NCBI GenBank assembly: GCA_963920765.1
Contig: OY987251.1
Location: forward strand, 5,272,501 to 5,336,500
DNA from: Ulota crispa
Lineage: Eukaryota; Streptophyta; Bryopsida; Orthotrichales; Orthotrichaceae
Direction of reading: 5' to 3'
DNA: 64,000 nucleotides
The position numbers and the translations under genes were made by a program. The notes beneath the pieces are model-generated. The model searched no databases. It saw nothing but the letters and a program-made list of their open reading frames with translations, and was not told the DNA's origin. Below are positions 22,260 through 32,712 of this stretch, piece after piece (position 1 is the stretch's first letter; every line of letters starts with the position of its first letter).

Positions 22260-22512
22260 TCTTTTATTTCTATAATAGACTTAGTTCTATTAGTTGGGTA
22301 GTTGGGTGACAAAATAATATACTGTAAGGCGGTTGAGAAACTAATTAATAACCAAAAAAATTGTAACCAAAATTTCTACCTTATTAGCCAACATTGGATG
22401 GATCATGGGCATGGGATGAGACTTGTCATGAACATGATATGTACTTTTTTTTTGTAGGGACCTCCTCCCATGATGGCCTTCCGCCAGAACAGTGGGTACA
22501 CTGGCCCACTAG
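22260..22512 (+). mobile_element. Short non-autonomous Helitron, copy 3
   Basis: Begins TCTTTTATTTCTATAATAGA, shares TTCTATTAGTTGGGTAGTTG with the other copies, and ends GGCCTTCCGCCAGAACAGTG ... CCCACTAG followed by T. The 3' hairpin and CTAG are intact. The middle differs from copies 1 and 2, so the shared parts are mainly the two ends. Confidence 0.75.
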
Positions 22513-22526
22513 TATATATATATATA

Positions 22527-22891
22527 GGAAATTGCTAACGCCACACCCTTGTGAGCATGTACTTTGAGAATTTAATGCTATTTGATTTTATTCAAGTGGT
22601 CCATCACTCATTTGATCATAGCATTACCACCTCCTTGAAAGAAAGAACAAAAAATGCAAATTTTTGCTGAATTTTTATTGCACAATTGCTAATTTTTTAA
22701 TGTAATTTTGCTTCAAGTAATTCAAAATTTATATATTTTTTGTTTCAAATTCAAGCACCTCCAATTTTTGTGAATATAGCCTCAAAACAATAGTGGTCAA
22801 ACAAATCTTTAGATGCGAATTTGAAAAAAATGTTGTTAAATTCTCACATTTCATGCTCAAAGCACAAATCGGGTGTGGCGTTAGCAATTCC

Positions 22892-22892
<1 letters not shown>
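22527..22892. mobile_element. MITE Q with GGGAATTGCTAACGCCACAC ends
   Basis: Left end GGAAATTGCTAACGCCACAC and right end GTGTGGCGTTAGCAATTCCC form a terminal repeat of over 20 bp; TA repeats lie on both sides. The 366-bp interior is single-copy here and non-coding. The style of ends resembles families H and J, so a Mutator-type MITE is possible. Confidence 0.75.
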
Positions 22893-22966
<74 letters not shown>

Positions 22967-22976
22967 TACATACAAG
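22893..22976. repeat. (TA)n microsatellite with CA and CATA tail
   Basis: About 62 bp of uninterrupted TA repeats followed by CACACATATATACATACA. The small frames of alternating Tyr-Ile across it are artefacts of the repeat. Confidence 0.95.
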
Positions 22977-24603
22977 TCTTGTAAACCCATTTATCAGGGT
23001 AAATGAATGCCTTAACACATTCTCAATGTTTGTGTTATCTTATGTTTGAGGTTTCTTATTAAAAATAGTTACACTTTATGAACCTCACGTGCAAGCAAGC
23101 ATAAATGCTACAAAGTAATTGAAGATGCAAAGATCAAAAACATCATGGGCAAGCACAGAGAAAGTGCAAAGATCCACAACCTAACCACCTAAGTGTCAAG
23201 TACAATATTTAGGGTTTTGCAAGTCGTTGTGGGAGAGACAAAGCCTCACCGGCAACCTAATCGCCTAACATCGGTTACAAACTATTTTTTGACAACAAGT
23301 AAACCAGTCAATTAGCAATTGTACGGACAAGTTGCCAACGTGAGTTTTTTTATTAATTATATATATATAGTCACCTAAATCATATTTTAAACTCCTTTAG
23401 AACCAATAAGGTATGTTTTATGTCTTCATCACCCTATATGTGAATTTGCCTTTTGCAATTCATATTGCTACTTACCCAAGGAAAAAGGTAGGAGATGCAA
23501 TCAATATTAATCTAACCACCAATCTTAGACTTTGATTGGTTTATTGTAAAGTATACAAATGAAAGGCCTAATCTATTGTAAATTCATAATCAGTTTTGAT
23601 GATCCTGAATGATAGTCCCAACAAAGAGATGACCCATGTTTACTAGCCTCTAATTTGTGCAAAGAAGGTTAAGGAATGGTCACCTATACTTGCCACTTAT
23701 GTCAATGAAGCAAAATTTGATTAGTATTTGAAAGAAAATACAACTAATTTTTAAAGTATAAAAGATGGTCTATCAAAGTGGAAATATAAATACCTTGCTT
23801 TACAAAGGAGAAACATTTATTTTAATAGTTCATTTGAGCCATAGTTACACTTAAAATCGATGAAAAGGCTGCTATTAAGTTGAGCACATTGCATGTTGAG
23901 AAGAACATAGTGAACACACAAAATGGACTTTATACATAACCACACATGGTAAATGATAAATTTTTAAACTTACAATTGTTCAATGGTTTCTCCAAGTTTG
24001 TTTGATTTGTGATGTCTTGCTTAAAATTCATGCTCTCAATTAATGCGTCAGTATGTGGACAAGATTGAAAATGAATGCTTATACCTTACAAGCCTTGACC
24101 TGAAGCATGCTTAGAAGTAGCGAACAAATTTTTGTTTTGTATCATTGTAATGCTTCATACAATATGTGTATTATACGGCATGCCACGCATTAGAAACAAT
24201 GTAAGTTAGTTTTTTTTAGTAGCCAGGCTAGCCTCCATCTTTCCCAAATCCTTTGTTTCCTAAACATCCCAAGGTGGAAAAACCCTTTTTTTACCGAGAA
24301 GAAAATTAGAAAAATATGCTCTTTTATTGTAATAGTTCAATTTTACCCTTTTTAATCTAGTAATCTAATTAAAGGTCTTTGAATCCAAAGATAAATTCAT
24401 GAAAACCAAATTTGGAGTATTGTCATAACCGTTTAGATATTCGCATATTCACCATGCAAATTTTTGAGAATTTTCACCTATACGTCATCCATATTGCATA
24501 TCCATCCAAACTTTCCTTCTACCTTGTGTTTCAACCAACTTTTTGATTTGAAAAGCTCAAGAATGGGACCATTTTGGAGTCCAGGAAGGTCCCAACATTT
24601 GCC
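22977..24603. other. Unclassified DNA, no recognised gene
   Basis: About 1.6 kb without recognisable transposon ends. No frame exceeds 60 codons. One plus-strand stretch near 24070-24110 reads Leu-Thr-Ser-Leu-Asp-Leu-Lys, faintly like an LTR-retrotransposon reverse transcriptase block, but stops surround it and I do not call it. Confidence 0.5.
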
Positions 24604-25883
24604 TTAACCCCTAAAGGCACAAGTCTTTTTTTGTGTGAAAGTCAGTGAAAACTACCAGTTTTAGAGGAATAAGTCAAAAAGTAGATTTTTTTTTTGAAAG
24701 TCCAACCTTAGGATCTTGTCCTAGACTATTGGAGATAATTGAGGGAAAACAATTAACTCATCCTAGAGGAGTAAGATATTGATGTCTAAAGTGAAAAATA
24801 AAGTGTTTTTCTTTCATTAGGAGAAATTTGAGCCCTCTAGAGGGCCCTTATGATTCCGTGCCCAATGTGCATATAGAGAAAATTTTAGATGTCAGATCTG
24901 ACCTTTGTCACGCAGTCAGATCAGATGACACAATGTACAAACCATGTACGAACTAGTATAAAAAATAAAATAAAAATCACTACTTTTTTTCACCTCCATT
25001 ATGTAGCGGGCACGGATTCATAAGGGCCTTCTGGAGGGCTCAAAATTTTGCTAATGGCTATTCAAGAATTCAAGAAACCTTTTACCACTCTTATAGCAAA
25101 AAAAATTGTTCTGCACGGTTTAATTGTTCCATGTAGAAGACCAAGTTGGGTATATGCGGGAGAAGTTTTAGATCAATTGAAAGTGTACAACATACTTCAA
25201 AAAAGCTTTGAATGCCCAAGGTCATGAAATTTGCAAATACACTAGGCACAATTGGAGGATTTATGTAAAATTCAAAAATCCAAATCACATTGATCAAAAT
25301 GGTGAAAACCAAGGAATCTTAGCCTACTACAACTTGGGAAAAAAAATCAAAGAAATAATACTCAAGCCGCTCAAAAAATTAAAGCACCAAATTTAACAAG
25401 GGGCAAAAGGAATGGAGGTTTGGGACCTTCCCAAGATGGGCACCTTCCACTCCAATTCCATTTGCTCAAGTGTCCACACCAAGGCATTTTGTTCTAGAGA
25501 CATAAATGTAACTGTTGTCATTGTGTTTGCTTAGAATTGGAGGGATTGATTTTGGTTTGTTTAGAATTGTTGATGTTGCTAGAAAAAATTGCCCTGGCCC
25601 GCACATTGTGCCCACAAGGGCTCACCCTCTTTGGAGTCAATGCCCACTTACAAAGAAGAGGCTGTGCCCAAACTACCCATTCTTGCCTAGTTTTGGAGAA
25701 TTCTTCATAAATTCTTCATCAAATGTCAAAATGAAGAAAAATTAGATGCCCCACATGTAAGTCTTGGGATTCCCCACCTTTGACTAATAAAAGTTTCAAA
25801 AAATCACACAATTTAATTTACTTAAAGATACATGCCCAAAATCCATTTGTCCCTTGAGGGACAGTTGGGCCTTTAGGGGTTAA
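24604..25883 (+). mobile_element. TTAA element T10 with a nested 212-bp element
   Basis: TTAA at 24604-24607 then CCCCTAAAGGCACAAG; right end GGGCCTTTAGGGG then TTAA at 25880-25883. The first 220 bp and the part after 25045 are colinear with T18 (shared GTGTGAAAGTCA, TATCTTGTCCTAGACTA-type and TCCATGTAGAAGACCAAGTT blocks). The right end carries the module also seen in T1 and T16 (ACATGCCCAAAATC). Without the nested insertion it is about 1,070 bp. Confidence 0.85.
24830..25041. mobile_element. TIR element nested in T10
   Basis: Left end GAGCCCTCTAGAGGGCCCTT and right end AAGGGCCTTCTGGAGGGCTC form a terminal repeat of about 34 bp that continues through CCGTGCCC. The segment is absent from the sister copy T18, so it is a secondary insertion. 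The flanks AAATTT and AAAATTTT are too simple to fix a duplication. Class unknown. Confidence 0.75.
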
Positions 25884-25984
25884 GTTGATTGAGTTTACAA
25901 AACCAACCACAAGTCTTTTCACAATAGAAGTTAAGGTTTGTATGCCAGAGGCAAAGACAATTGTCCAAACCATTTCAAAATTAG

Positions 25985-26217
25985 TTAACCCCTGAACAGC
26001 CCCAAAGCCCTTTGCGGACGTATATACGGTTGTGTATACAAAATATTTGAGCTGCACTAAAGGCTTTTCAAAAAATTTATGCACCCACCATCATACAACC
26101 CTTCAATATATATGGTTGTAACACTTAATTTCCAGCTGATTCAAACTTTTGAATATTGATTGAGACTGTATTTGATACCGTAGCTCCAGAGCCCAAATGC
26201 CGTTCAGGAATGAATAA
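25985..26217 (-). mobile_element. TTAA element, second copy of subfamily D
   Basis: TTAA at 25985-25988 then CCCCTGAACAGCCCC; the other end reads CGTTCAGGAATGAATAA, where TTAA has changed to ATAA. The interior is the reverse complement of T7 (AATTTCCAGCTGATTCAAAC, GTAGCTCCAGAGCCCAA). It lies about 100 bp right of T10. Confidence 0.75.
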
Positions 26218-26572
26218 ACTATTGATGAAAAAAAATCAACAAAGGAAAATTTAAAAAAATTGGGGAAAAATATATGCAACAAAGATGACGTTTTGATGAT
26301 TATATTTATTATTTATCTAATACGTGGTGAAACTTTTCTCCAACTAAAGTATATAACTAGGCTAAATTGACCCTTCAATTGTCATGTTTATTTGTTAGAG
26401 CATTCATACTAGCACTTGCCAAAATTTTGACACAAACCAAATTTGGATGTGAAGTCCTTCCTGCTCCTACGGAACTCAATCCTAACGTGTCAATGGCTCT
26501 TGAAATTGTTATTCGGCTTAAGTTTAGTGACTTTTGTCCCATGCTCCACTTATTAATCAATTAAGATGTTCC
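26218..26572. other. AT-rich DNA with one Harbinger-like 5' end
   Basis: TTAGAGCATTCATACTAGCA near 26395 resembles the left end of the GAGCATCTCC elements, but no matching right end was found. The 65-codon frames on both strands here are not convincing. Confidence 0.4.
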
Positions 26573-27531
26573 ATAACCGCTAAAGCCAGAGGGTGTTGCA
26601 GAGAAAAATAAGACCAAAACTGTCAATTTTTGATGATTTATTTAAAATTCAAAATAATAACTTTTTTTTATTGCGTTTCAACCATACAAAAGTGTAATAT
26701 ACAAGTAAGGCAATGTGTGAAAAAAAATTCATCCCATTTGACCGCCTCGATTGTAAAGTTATAATGTTTGAATTGAGAAAAACAATATTTTTTCATTCTT
26801 GCTAAGTAAGGTTAGCAGACTTCTAGCCCTCATAAAGTAAAGTTTTTGCTTTACATATAAACAATTTTTTGACCATTCACAAGTATATGATGTTAGGTCC
26901 ACTCATGAAAAATTCTAGAAACAAACTTAGAATCTAGCTTATTCTAAATCACCCTGCAATACAAGGAGGTTCAATGAATTGGCAATACACTAGTTATTTT
27001 TTCATGATTTCTTGTGCAATGAGGAAGTCTTTTGTTTGAAATCTGAATAGTCAAAAGTTAGAGGCAAACATTCAAAATATGTGAAAAAAGTTTCAAAAAC
27101 TTTTAATTTATGAAATGCAAGATAATAGGGCTTGAAGTTAGAAGAAACTATTTTTTCTTGAAACCACCTGGACATAATTAACAAAGTTTGACTCCTCTTA
27201 GATTGTGATTTGTGAGCTCAATTTTTTATTTTAGTTTTGACAATTGTATACCATATTTTATTAGTAACATATATGTCAAGTTTCAGAAGTTGATGAGAGT
27301 TTTGCATAAGATTCTTCAAAGATGCCCAAATTGCCCAAGGTGCCCAAATTATTTTGGGAAGGATAACTTTTTACTCCAGCATCCAATTAGAGCTTCTTTT
27401 TTCACAAAAAGGTGTTCATTGTGTGCACCTTATCTCCAAATTTCAAAAACATCCGCCAAAATTTGACTTCATAGGAACCTATCCAAACTTACAACTTGTT
27501 GTTGAACAAACAATTGTGGTTTATGGGTTAA
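26573..27531 (+). mobile_element. TTAA element T11 (subfamily B)
   Basis: Left end ATAACCGCTAAAGCCAGAGG, right end GGTTTATGGG then TTAA at 27528-27531. It is colinear in opposite orientation with T17 (49921-50884); the lengths are 959 and 964 bp. Shared blocks include TTGCGTTTCAACCATACAAA, AGTATATGATGTTAGGTCCA and TTTCACAAAAAGGTGTTCAT. The small frames inside (for example 27212-27466) are not conserved as proteins. Confidence 0.85.
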
Positions 27532-27896
27532 CTCATAAACGCTAGAGCGGACATTTTTGTCCTATGGAGAACAAGAACACTTTGCACAATGGAAAAAGTT
27601 GTTTTTTATCTTACTTTTTTTCAAAAGCAATCATAAACACATGTTCCATAGTGGAAAGCAAAAATTACCTCACAAAATACACTCATATTTTTAGGTTACC
27701 CACTTTGTGAGAAGATTCAAAAGCACAGTGTTAGGTCTCATGCTACCCTTAACTCTTACAAATTTCATGAGGGCAACATGTACTTTTGAGTATTGCAACT
27801 TTTAGAAACAATATTATAATGGGTGGGCACTTGCATACTAGTGTCAAGCACTTTAAAAGACTAGTCACAATGACCAGCCTTGCATTTAGGGGTTGA
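27528..27896 (+). mobile_element. TTAA element T12 (subfamily E), sharing TTAA with T11
   Basis: Left end TTAACTCATAAACGC (TTAA shared with T11), right end TTGCATTTAGGGGTTGA, where TTAA has become TTGA at 27893-27896. Colinear with the right two-thirds of T8 (CATTTTTGTCC, GAGAAGATTCA, AAATTTCATGAGGGC). Confidence 0.75.
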
Positions 27897-27984
27897 GATT
27901 GATGTTGCAATTTCATCCATTATCTCATCCGGTGTGGTAAAATTCTGGCAAAATTCTTCAAAAAAACATTTCTCTAGTCCATGG

Positions 27985-28260
27985 CAAGGTTTTTTTTTCA
28001 AAACTTTGCCTATATCTTACTTCAATTCTTCACTGGCAATTGTAACACTACAAAAAGTTGATGGAAAAGTAGATGAATTTGCCAATTCTCTCCCTAGACA
28101 AACATCAAATTTGTCATATTTGGATGAAGTTTGCTAATATTAGTACAATTTATGGATGAATATGCACCTGTCATTGATTCTATCCAATTTTGCCCATTTT
28201 TCCCTTACTTGCTTATATTGCTGGGTGCCGGTCGGTCTACCAACAAAAAAAAAAAAAAAC
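27985..28260 (+). repeat. Dispersed repeat family A, copy 4
   Basis: Begins near AAGGTTTTTTTTTCAAAACT, then TTGCCTATATCTTACTTC, GATGGAAAAGTAGATGAATT and GGGTGCCGGTCGGTCTACC. Colinear with copy 3 and with 45385-45605. It ends in a run of A near 28245-28258. Confidence 0.65.
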
Positions 28261-28490
28261 TCCAGTCCCTAGGGTTTTTATTTTGGGCAATTTAAGGCCC
28301 AATTGCCTCAAAAAACAGAGGCTAGCTTCAAGCCTATAGAAAAAAGGGGGAATTTTTTCAAAAAGTGCAAGATTGCAATAATGGAAATTGCTTTGCAGCC
28401 TAGGCTTTCATATAATTCTTATCAAATTGAAAATTGATGTCGTTGTCTTAAATTGTTTGAGGTGTTGTCTAATCCAATTCGATGCAATTA

Positions 28491-29410
28491 TTAACCCCTA
28501 AACGACCCAGCAAAGTTTTCACCCAAAACTCTTCAAAATTGCCATTTTTAGAGCATCAACCAAATTTGAAAAAAAAACAATTTTATTCATATGTGATCGT
28601 AGAATCTTGTAGAAGAATGGTTTTAGAAGATGTGGAAAAAAATTCAAAGTTCTCCACCATGCAGATTGGAAGTTAGAATGGTTTGAATATTAAAAAATGT
28701 CTAGTGAAAAATCGGGCAGCTACCCTTTAGAAGGTGAAATTCCTAAGGAAAAAAGGCCATGTGGGTGGTGCTTCCCTAAATTCCTTATTCCACCTAAGTA
28801 AAGTACATGTCAAAAAAGTTTCAAATCATTTGGAATTGTATAACATATGGAAAAAAATTAGTAAGTAAAAAGAAGAAGAGAATGATTCAAAACACAAAAT
28901 TGTTAAGAATTTCATTATGGAAATGAAAAATGCCAATCCCAATGGTCATAATGTTGTCATAAGCAAAATTCATCCTCTAGGTTTGTTCTTTTTCCAAAAT
29001 GTTGAAAATTGAGTAAATGAAAGGACTTCAAAGTTTATTTTGGAGTAGAGAATCCATAACTGCCTGTAAACAAAAAATCCTCATAACTTTCATCTCGTTG
29101 ATCCAAATAGAATGGTTTGAAGCTTCCTACATTCACATAAATCTCCTAAACCAATTGAAAATATTTGTTTTTGAAAAAAGTGATTTTTAGAAATCTGCCC
29201 AAGCGCCGGATGAACGTAAAAAACAACATATTAGGCCATAGATTTTTACTCATAATTCCAAATGTCATGAAATTTAATGCATATGAAATATAAACCTCGT
29301 CCCCACATTCTATTAAAATTTCAGCCTAAAATATGAAAAGCTCCAATCACAAGTACCTGCTTGAAATCGCTATGTTTTTAAAAAAGGGGGTTTGGTCCTT
29401 TAGGAATGAA
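28491..29410 (+). mobile_element. TTAA element T13, 0.92-kb subfamily C
   Basis: TTAA at 28491-28494 then CCCCTAAACGACCCAGC. The right end GGTTTGGTCCTTTAGGAATGAA shows decay of AGGGGTTAA. Length 920 bp, colinear with T5 and T19 (TTTTTAGAGCATCAACCAAA, GTGTTTTGAATCATTCTC complement, CAAGTACCTGC). A 64-codon frame at its left end is conserved only because the whole element is. Confidence 0.85.
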
Positions 29411-29997
29411 GCAATGTCAATGACTATTTGGATGTTTTCAAAACTGGTCAATGAATACTTTTTGTTTACAAAAAATTCAAAAAAATACAAAAAAATCTCA
29501 TAATATTACAAAAATTCATGCATAGGGCCACCTTCAACTCCAACCAAAATAGGGATGGAGCCCACAAGCTACGAACCATTTTCAAGGAATGCCACATAGC
29601 CACTGGTCAGAAAACCAAAAAAAAGCCCTGCTGGTCCCTGGTCCAGATAGTTTGATGGGGGACACGCTTCCTCTGACCCCTGGGCTTTATTCTTGTACTC
29701 CACGGGACATGCTCTGTTGTATCAATTTGACCATTGGAAGGTATCTTCCCCAGTGAATTCTGACTCCTGAGTTCCCCTCCCTTAGACAGACCTCGTCCAT
29801 CCAAATAAACGGAAGTAAAGGAGGTGGCCGTGGTGATGCAACTGGGATTGGATGGTTCTCATTCATCCCTTGGATGGTCCCCGTCGTTGTGGCACTGGTG
29901 GTAGGCTGGTAGCCCTAGGGGGTGTCCAGTCAATGATGAAGGGGGAAGATCTTGCAGATTGTGGCGTGATAAAGGTTCTGCCTCATGTCTGAAAGTA
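29411..29997. other. Mixed stretch, GC-richer at 29590-29950
   Basis: Contains a block TTGACCAGTTTTG-like and CAAAAATTCATGCATAGG also found near 45050-45150 in reverse. The 29590-29950 part is GC-richer with a 65-codon minus-strand frame but no known domain. No gene called. Confidence 0.45.
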
Positions 29998-30058
29998 CAA
30001 TACCAGGCAAGCATGAATTGTCCAGTGTCTTGCTGCAGTTCAAAGAACTTCTCATGTA

Positions 30059-30639
30059 CAGTAGAACCCCTCTAAACCTATATTCTATAAGGTAAGAGGC
30101 TCATAGACCAACTACTTAAGGGTTGAAATTGAATCTTGGGAAGGTGAAACTTCTTGAAATATTTTTCAGTAAATTTTCCTTGAAAGACAAGAGGAATCGG
30201 CATCTAACTCAAGTTATTTTGTATTTTTAAGAGCAATGTGGAATTAGTTATGAAATTTTGAAGTGGAAAGGTCATAAGGCTCTAAAACTGCCCACCTCCA
30301 CAAATGTACGTCCAATGTACATTTCTGAAAGGCTCTAAATAAGACATGTACTGGCAAGTTCATTTAGGGAGGTGAGCGATTTTAGTGCCCTAACGGAGTT
30401 TGAGCCTCCTACCTTAAACTGATATCCTCTATAATCTAATATACAACACAAATCTCAATGTCAGACCATACGTCAGTCATAAACCAAAGCAATTAATTCA
30501 ATAGTAGTAATGCTCCTTGGTGCTATCCCGGCACTAACCTCAAGGCCACTTCACTTACAATTCCACAAAATTAACTAATAACTTACTTAAACTAATCTAG
30601 TTCTTGGAGTCCCCATATTAGTTTAGAGGAGTTCTATTG
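30059..30639. mobile_element. Emigrant-like (pogo/mariner) MITE holding a further MITE
   Basis: Left end CAGTAGAACCCCTCTAAACC and right end GTTTAGAGGAGTTCTATTG, flanked by TA on both sides (30057-30058, 30640-30641). The ends resemble the Emigrant/Lemi1 group of plant pogo-type MITEs. Total 581 bp, of which 323 bp is MITE N copy 1. Comparison with the other arm of palindrome M1 confirms insertion at one TA. Confidence 0.83.
30091..30413 (+). mobile_element. MITE family N, copy 1
   Basis: Left end GGTAAGAGGCTCATAGACC, right end GAGCCTCCTACC, so the ends are inverted copies of GGTAGGAGGCTCA. Colinear with 31891-32211 and with 59775-60197 (minus). Shared blocks are TTCCTTGAAAGACAAGAGGA and AATTTTGAAGTGGAAAG. 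It lies within the Emigrant-like element. Superfamily not determined. Confidence 0.8.
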
Positions 30640-31536
30640 TAATACATAGCAAAATTGAGATTTTGTTGTTTTGAATCATAGAGATTGATTCTTATGCAAT
30701 CCCAACCAAACATACCAAATTTTGATTCCAAAAAACCAAAACCCTATTTTTGGTGAATTATTTTGTATTAAATTCATGATTTTATATGAAAATAGATTGA
30801 AGAAAATAGGTGATGAATTTTTTAGATTTGATTGCATGGATATGTTGGAAACATCCATAAGCACATTTTCTCTTCTAAAAAGAGCCCCCTTAAGTAACAA
30901 AATTATGATTGACAAAGAGTTCAATGTGGGTTGTGGTAAGACCAAAATTTGTAAAGTAGATATTTCTATTTTTCAAATTATTTTTGGCTAAGTAAACATA
31001 TTGTCATGTTCGAATGTACAAATTTAGTCACTGTGTATGAATCAAATAACAAAATTTGATTATCATAAAGAAATATCTACTTTACAAATTTTGGTCTTAC
31101 CACAACTCACATTGAACTCTTTGTCAATCATAATTTTGTTACTTAAGGGGGCTCTTTTTAGAAGAGAAAATGTGCTTATGGATGTTTCCAACATATCCAT
31201 GCAATCAAATCTAAAAAATTCATCACCCATTTTCTTCAATCTATTTTCATGTAAAATCATGAATTTAATACAAAATAATTCACCAAAAATAAGGTTTTGG
31301 TTTTTTGGAATCAAAATTTGGTATGCTTGGTTGGGATTGCATAAGAATCAATCTCTATGATTCAAAACAACAAAATCTCAATTTTGCTATATATTATGGG
31401 AAGTTCTTTGAACTATAGCAAGGCACCAGACAATTCATGCTTGCCTTGTTGTTGGGCACTCCCATCTACTCCAAATCCATGGAAGTTACACTCTTCTTTT
31501 GTAACTTTCACCAAATAAGGTGCGTACACCTAATCA

Positions 31537-31866
31537 CTGAAAATATTTTGGATGTGTGGCCTTAGTTTTTTTTCTAACCATAAAATGGTTGAGTAGCAAG
31601 GATGGCTACATTTTTTTACAAATGTAAAGTTGGATGCTTTCAAGCTTTATCAAAGCTAAATTCCATGATGGTTTTGTGAGAAATTAGAATATTACACTAG
31701 TAGGATGAGGCAACATCAAGTGGAACCCCCAAATCTAGGCTCCCTACTCCCAAACCCATGTATAAAAGTTGGCTATATATTTTATATTTTTTCAAAAAGT
31801 AGTATAGAACAATTAGCTACACCAATTTTGGTGTAGCAAAAAAGCAATAATTAGCACAAAACATTT
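31537..31866 (+). repeat. Dispersed repeat R, copy 1
   Basis: Direct copy of 60957-61262. Shared blocks are GAAAATATTTTGGATG, AGCAAGGATGGCTACATTTT, GATGGTTTTGTGAGAAATTA and ATTAGCACAAAA. Ends are not defined. Copy 1 has an extra piece with TTTTTTTCTAACCATAAAAT near 31570. Confidence 0.7.
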
Positions 31867-31890
31867 TTTGTGCATCTAATTCCGACTAAA

Positions 31891-32211
31891 GTAGGAGGCT
31901 CATAAATCAATCATCTAAGGGCTGAAACTAAATTTTGAGGAGGTTGAATTTCTTGAAATGTTTTTTAGTAAATTTTCCTTGAAAGACAAGAGGAATTGGC
32001 ATCTAACCCAAGTTGTTTCATATTTTTGAAACTTTGTGGAATTAGTTGTGAAATTTTGAAGTGGAAAGACCATAGGGCTCTAAAACCGTCCACCTCCTTA
32101 AATGTATTATGCTTGTACGTTGTTGAAATTTATGAAAAACAACAAGTACAAACTGTGTACATTGAGAAGGTGGATGATTTTAGAGCTTGAGTAGAATTTG
32201 AGCCTCCTACC
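31891..32211 (+). mobile_element. MITE family N, copy 2
   Basis: Left end GTAGGAGGCTCATAAATC, right end GAGCCTCCTACC, 321 bp. It is the best-preserved uninterrupted copy and shows the empty-site sequence (ATATTTTTG... read on the complement as ATGAAACAACTTGGG) corresponding to the place where T20 has inserted in copy 3. A 64-codon frame inside is not a gene. Confidence 0.82.
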
Positions 32212-32411
32212 TTACTTAATGCCGTCACATTTGCACTTCAAAAATATTTTAAATCTAAAATCTAGGCTGGTCCTAGATAACTTATTATATGTGTCACACA
32301 TTACAGATGATAAGCTATCTATAAATGGTCCAAATTTCAGATTTAATATGTTTTTAAAGTATACATGTGACGGCATTAGGTACAGGAGTCAGCATAGGGT
32401 GTACTCACTTT

Positions 32412-32712
32412 AGAGCATTTAGATTGCCCAAAGTTAATTTCTCAACATTCACACTAGAGATTTGTCAAGATTACAATAATTTTGTCAACAATTATTGTGA
32501 TAAATAATGGAAGAAGTAAGTAGAGGTTGGGCGGAGCAACAAGCACCAAAGTCAAGGAGTGTGGAAGTTGGAACTTTCCACATAACCAAGAATTATTGTA
32601 GCATAAAGAGAGTTACATGCCCCCTCCACGTGGCCAAGAGTGAGTCATGAGGTAACTTTGCCAAAGTAAGGCAACCTAATTGTTTAGGCACCTAAATGCA
32701 CTATATGGTATA
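32412..32712 (-). mobile_element. TA-flanked MITE family G, copy 3
   Basis: Minus-strand copy of family G. The right end GCACCTAAATGCACTATATGG then TATA is clear; the left end is degraded (GAGCATTTAGATTGCC). Interior matches include AAGAATTATTGTAGCATAAA and GAGGTAACTTTGCCAAAGTA. It abuts the Harbinger-like element at 32713. Confidence 0.72.

Larger units (their letters stand above)
29998..31455. repeat. Large palindrome M1, left arm split by an Emigrant-like MITE
   Basis: The left arm is 29998-30058 plus 30640-30975 and the right arm is about 31060-31455, near-identical complements (for example GGCAAGCATGAATTGTC and AAACATCCATAAGCACATTT). The centre near 31020 is about 85 bp. The right arm lacks the Emigrant insertion and so serves as its empty site. 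Related palindromes are at 58325-59760. Mirror-image frames on the two strands (30676-30991, 31037-31360) are by-products of the symmetry. Confidence 0.82.

Noticed and set aside
24070-24110. Possible reverse transcriptase fragment (Leu-Thr-Ser-Leu-Asp-Leu-Lys)
   Set aside because: Only about seven residues resemble the LTR-retrotransposon motif, stops follow at once, and no neighbouring retrotransposon domain was found.
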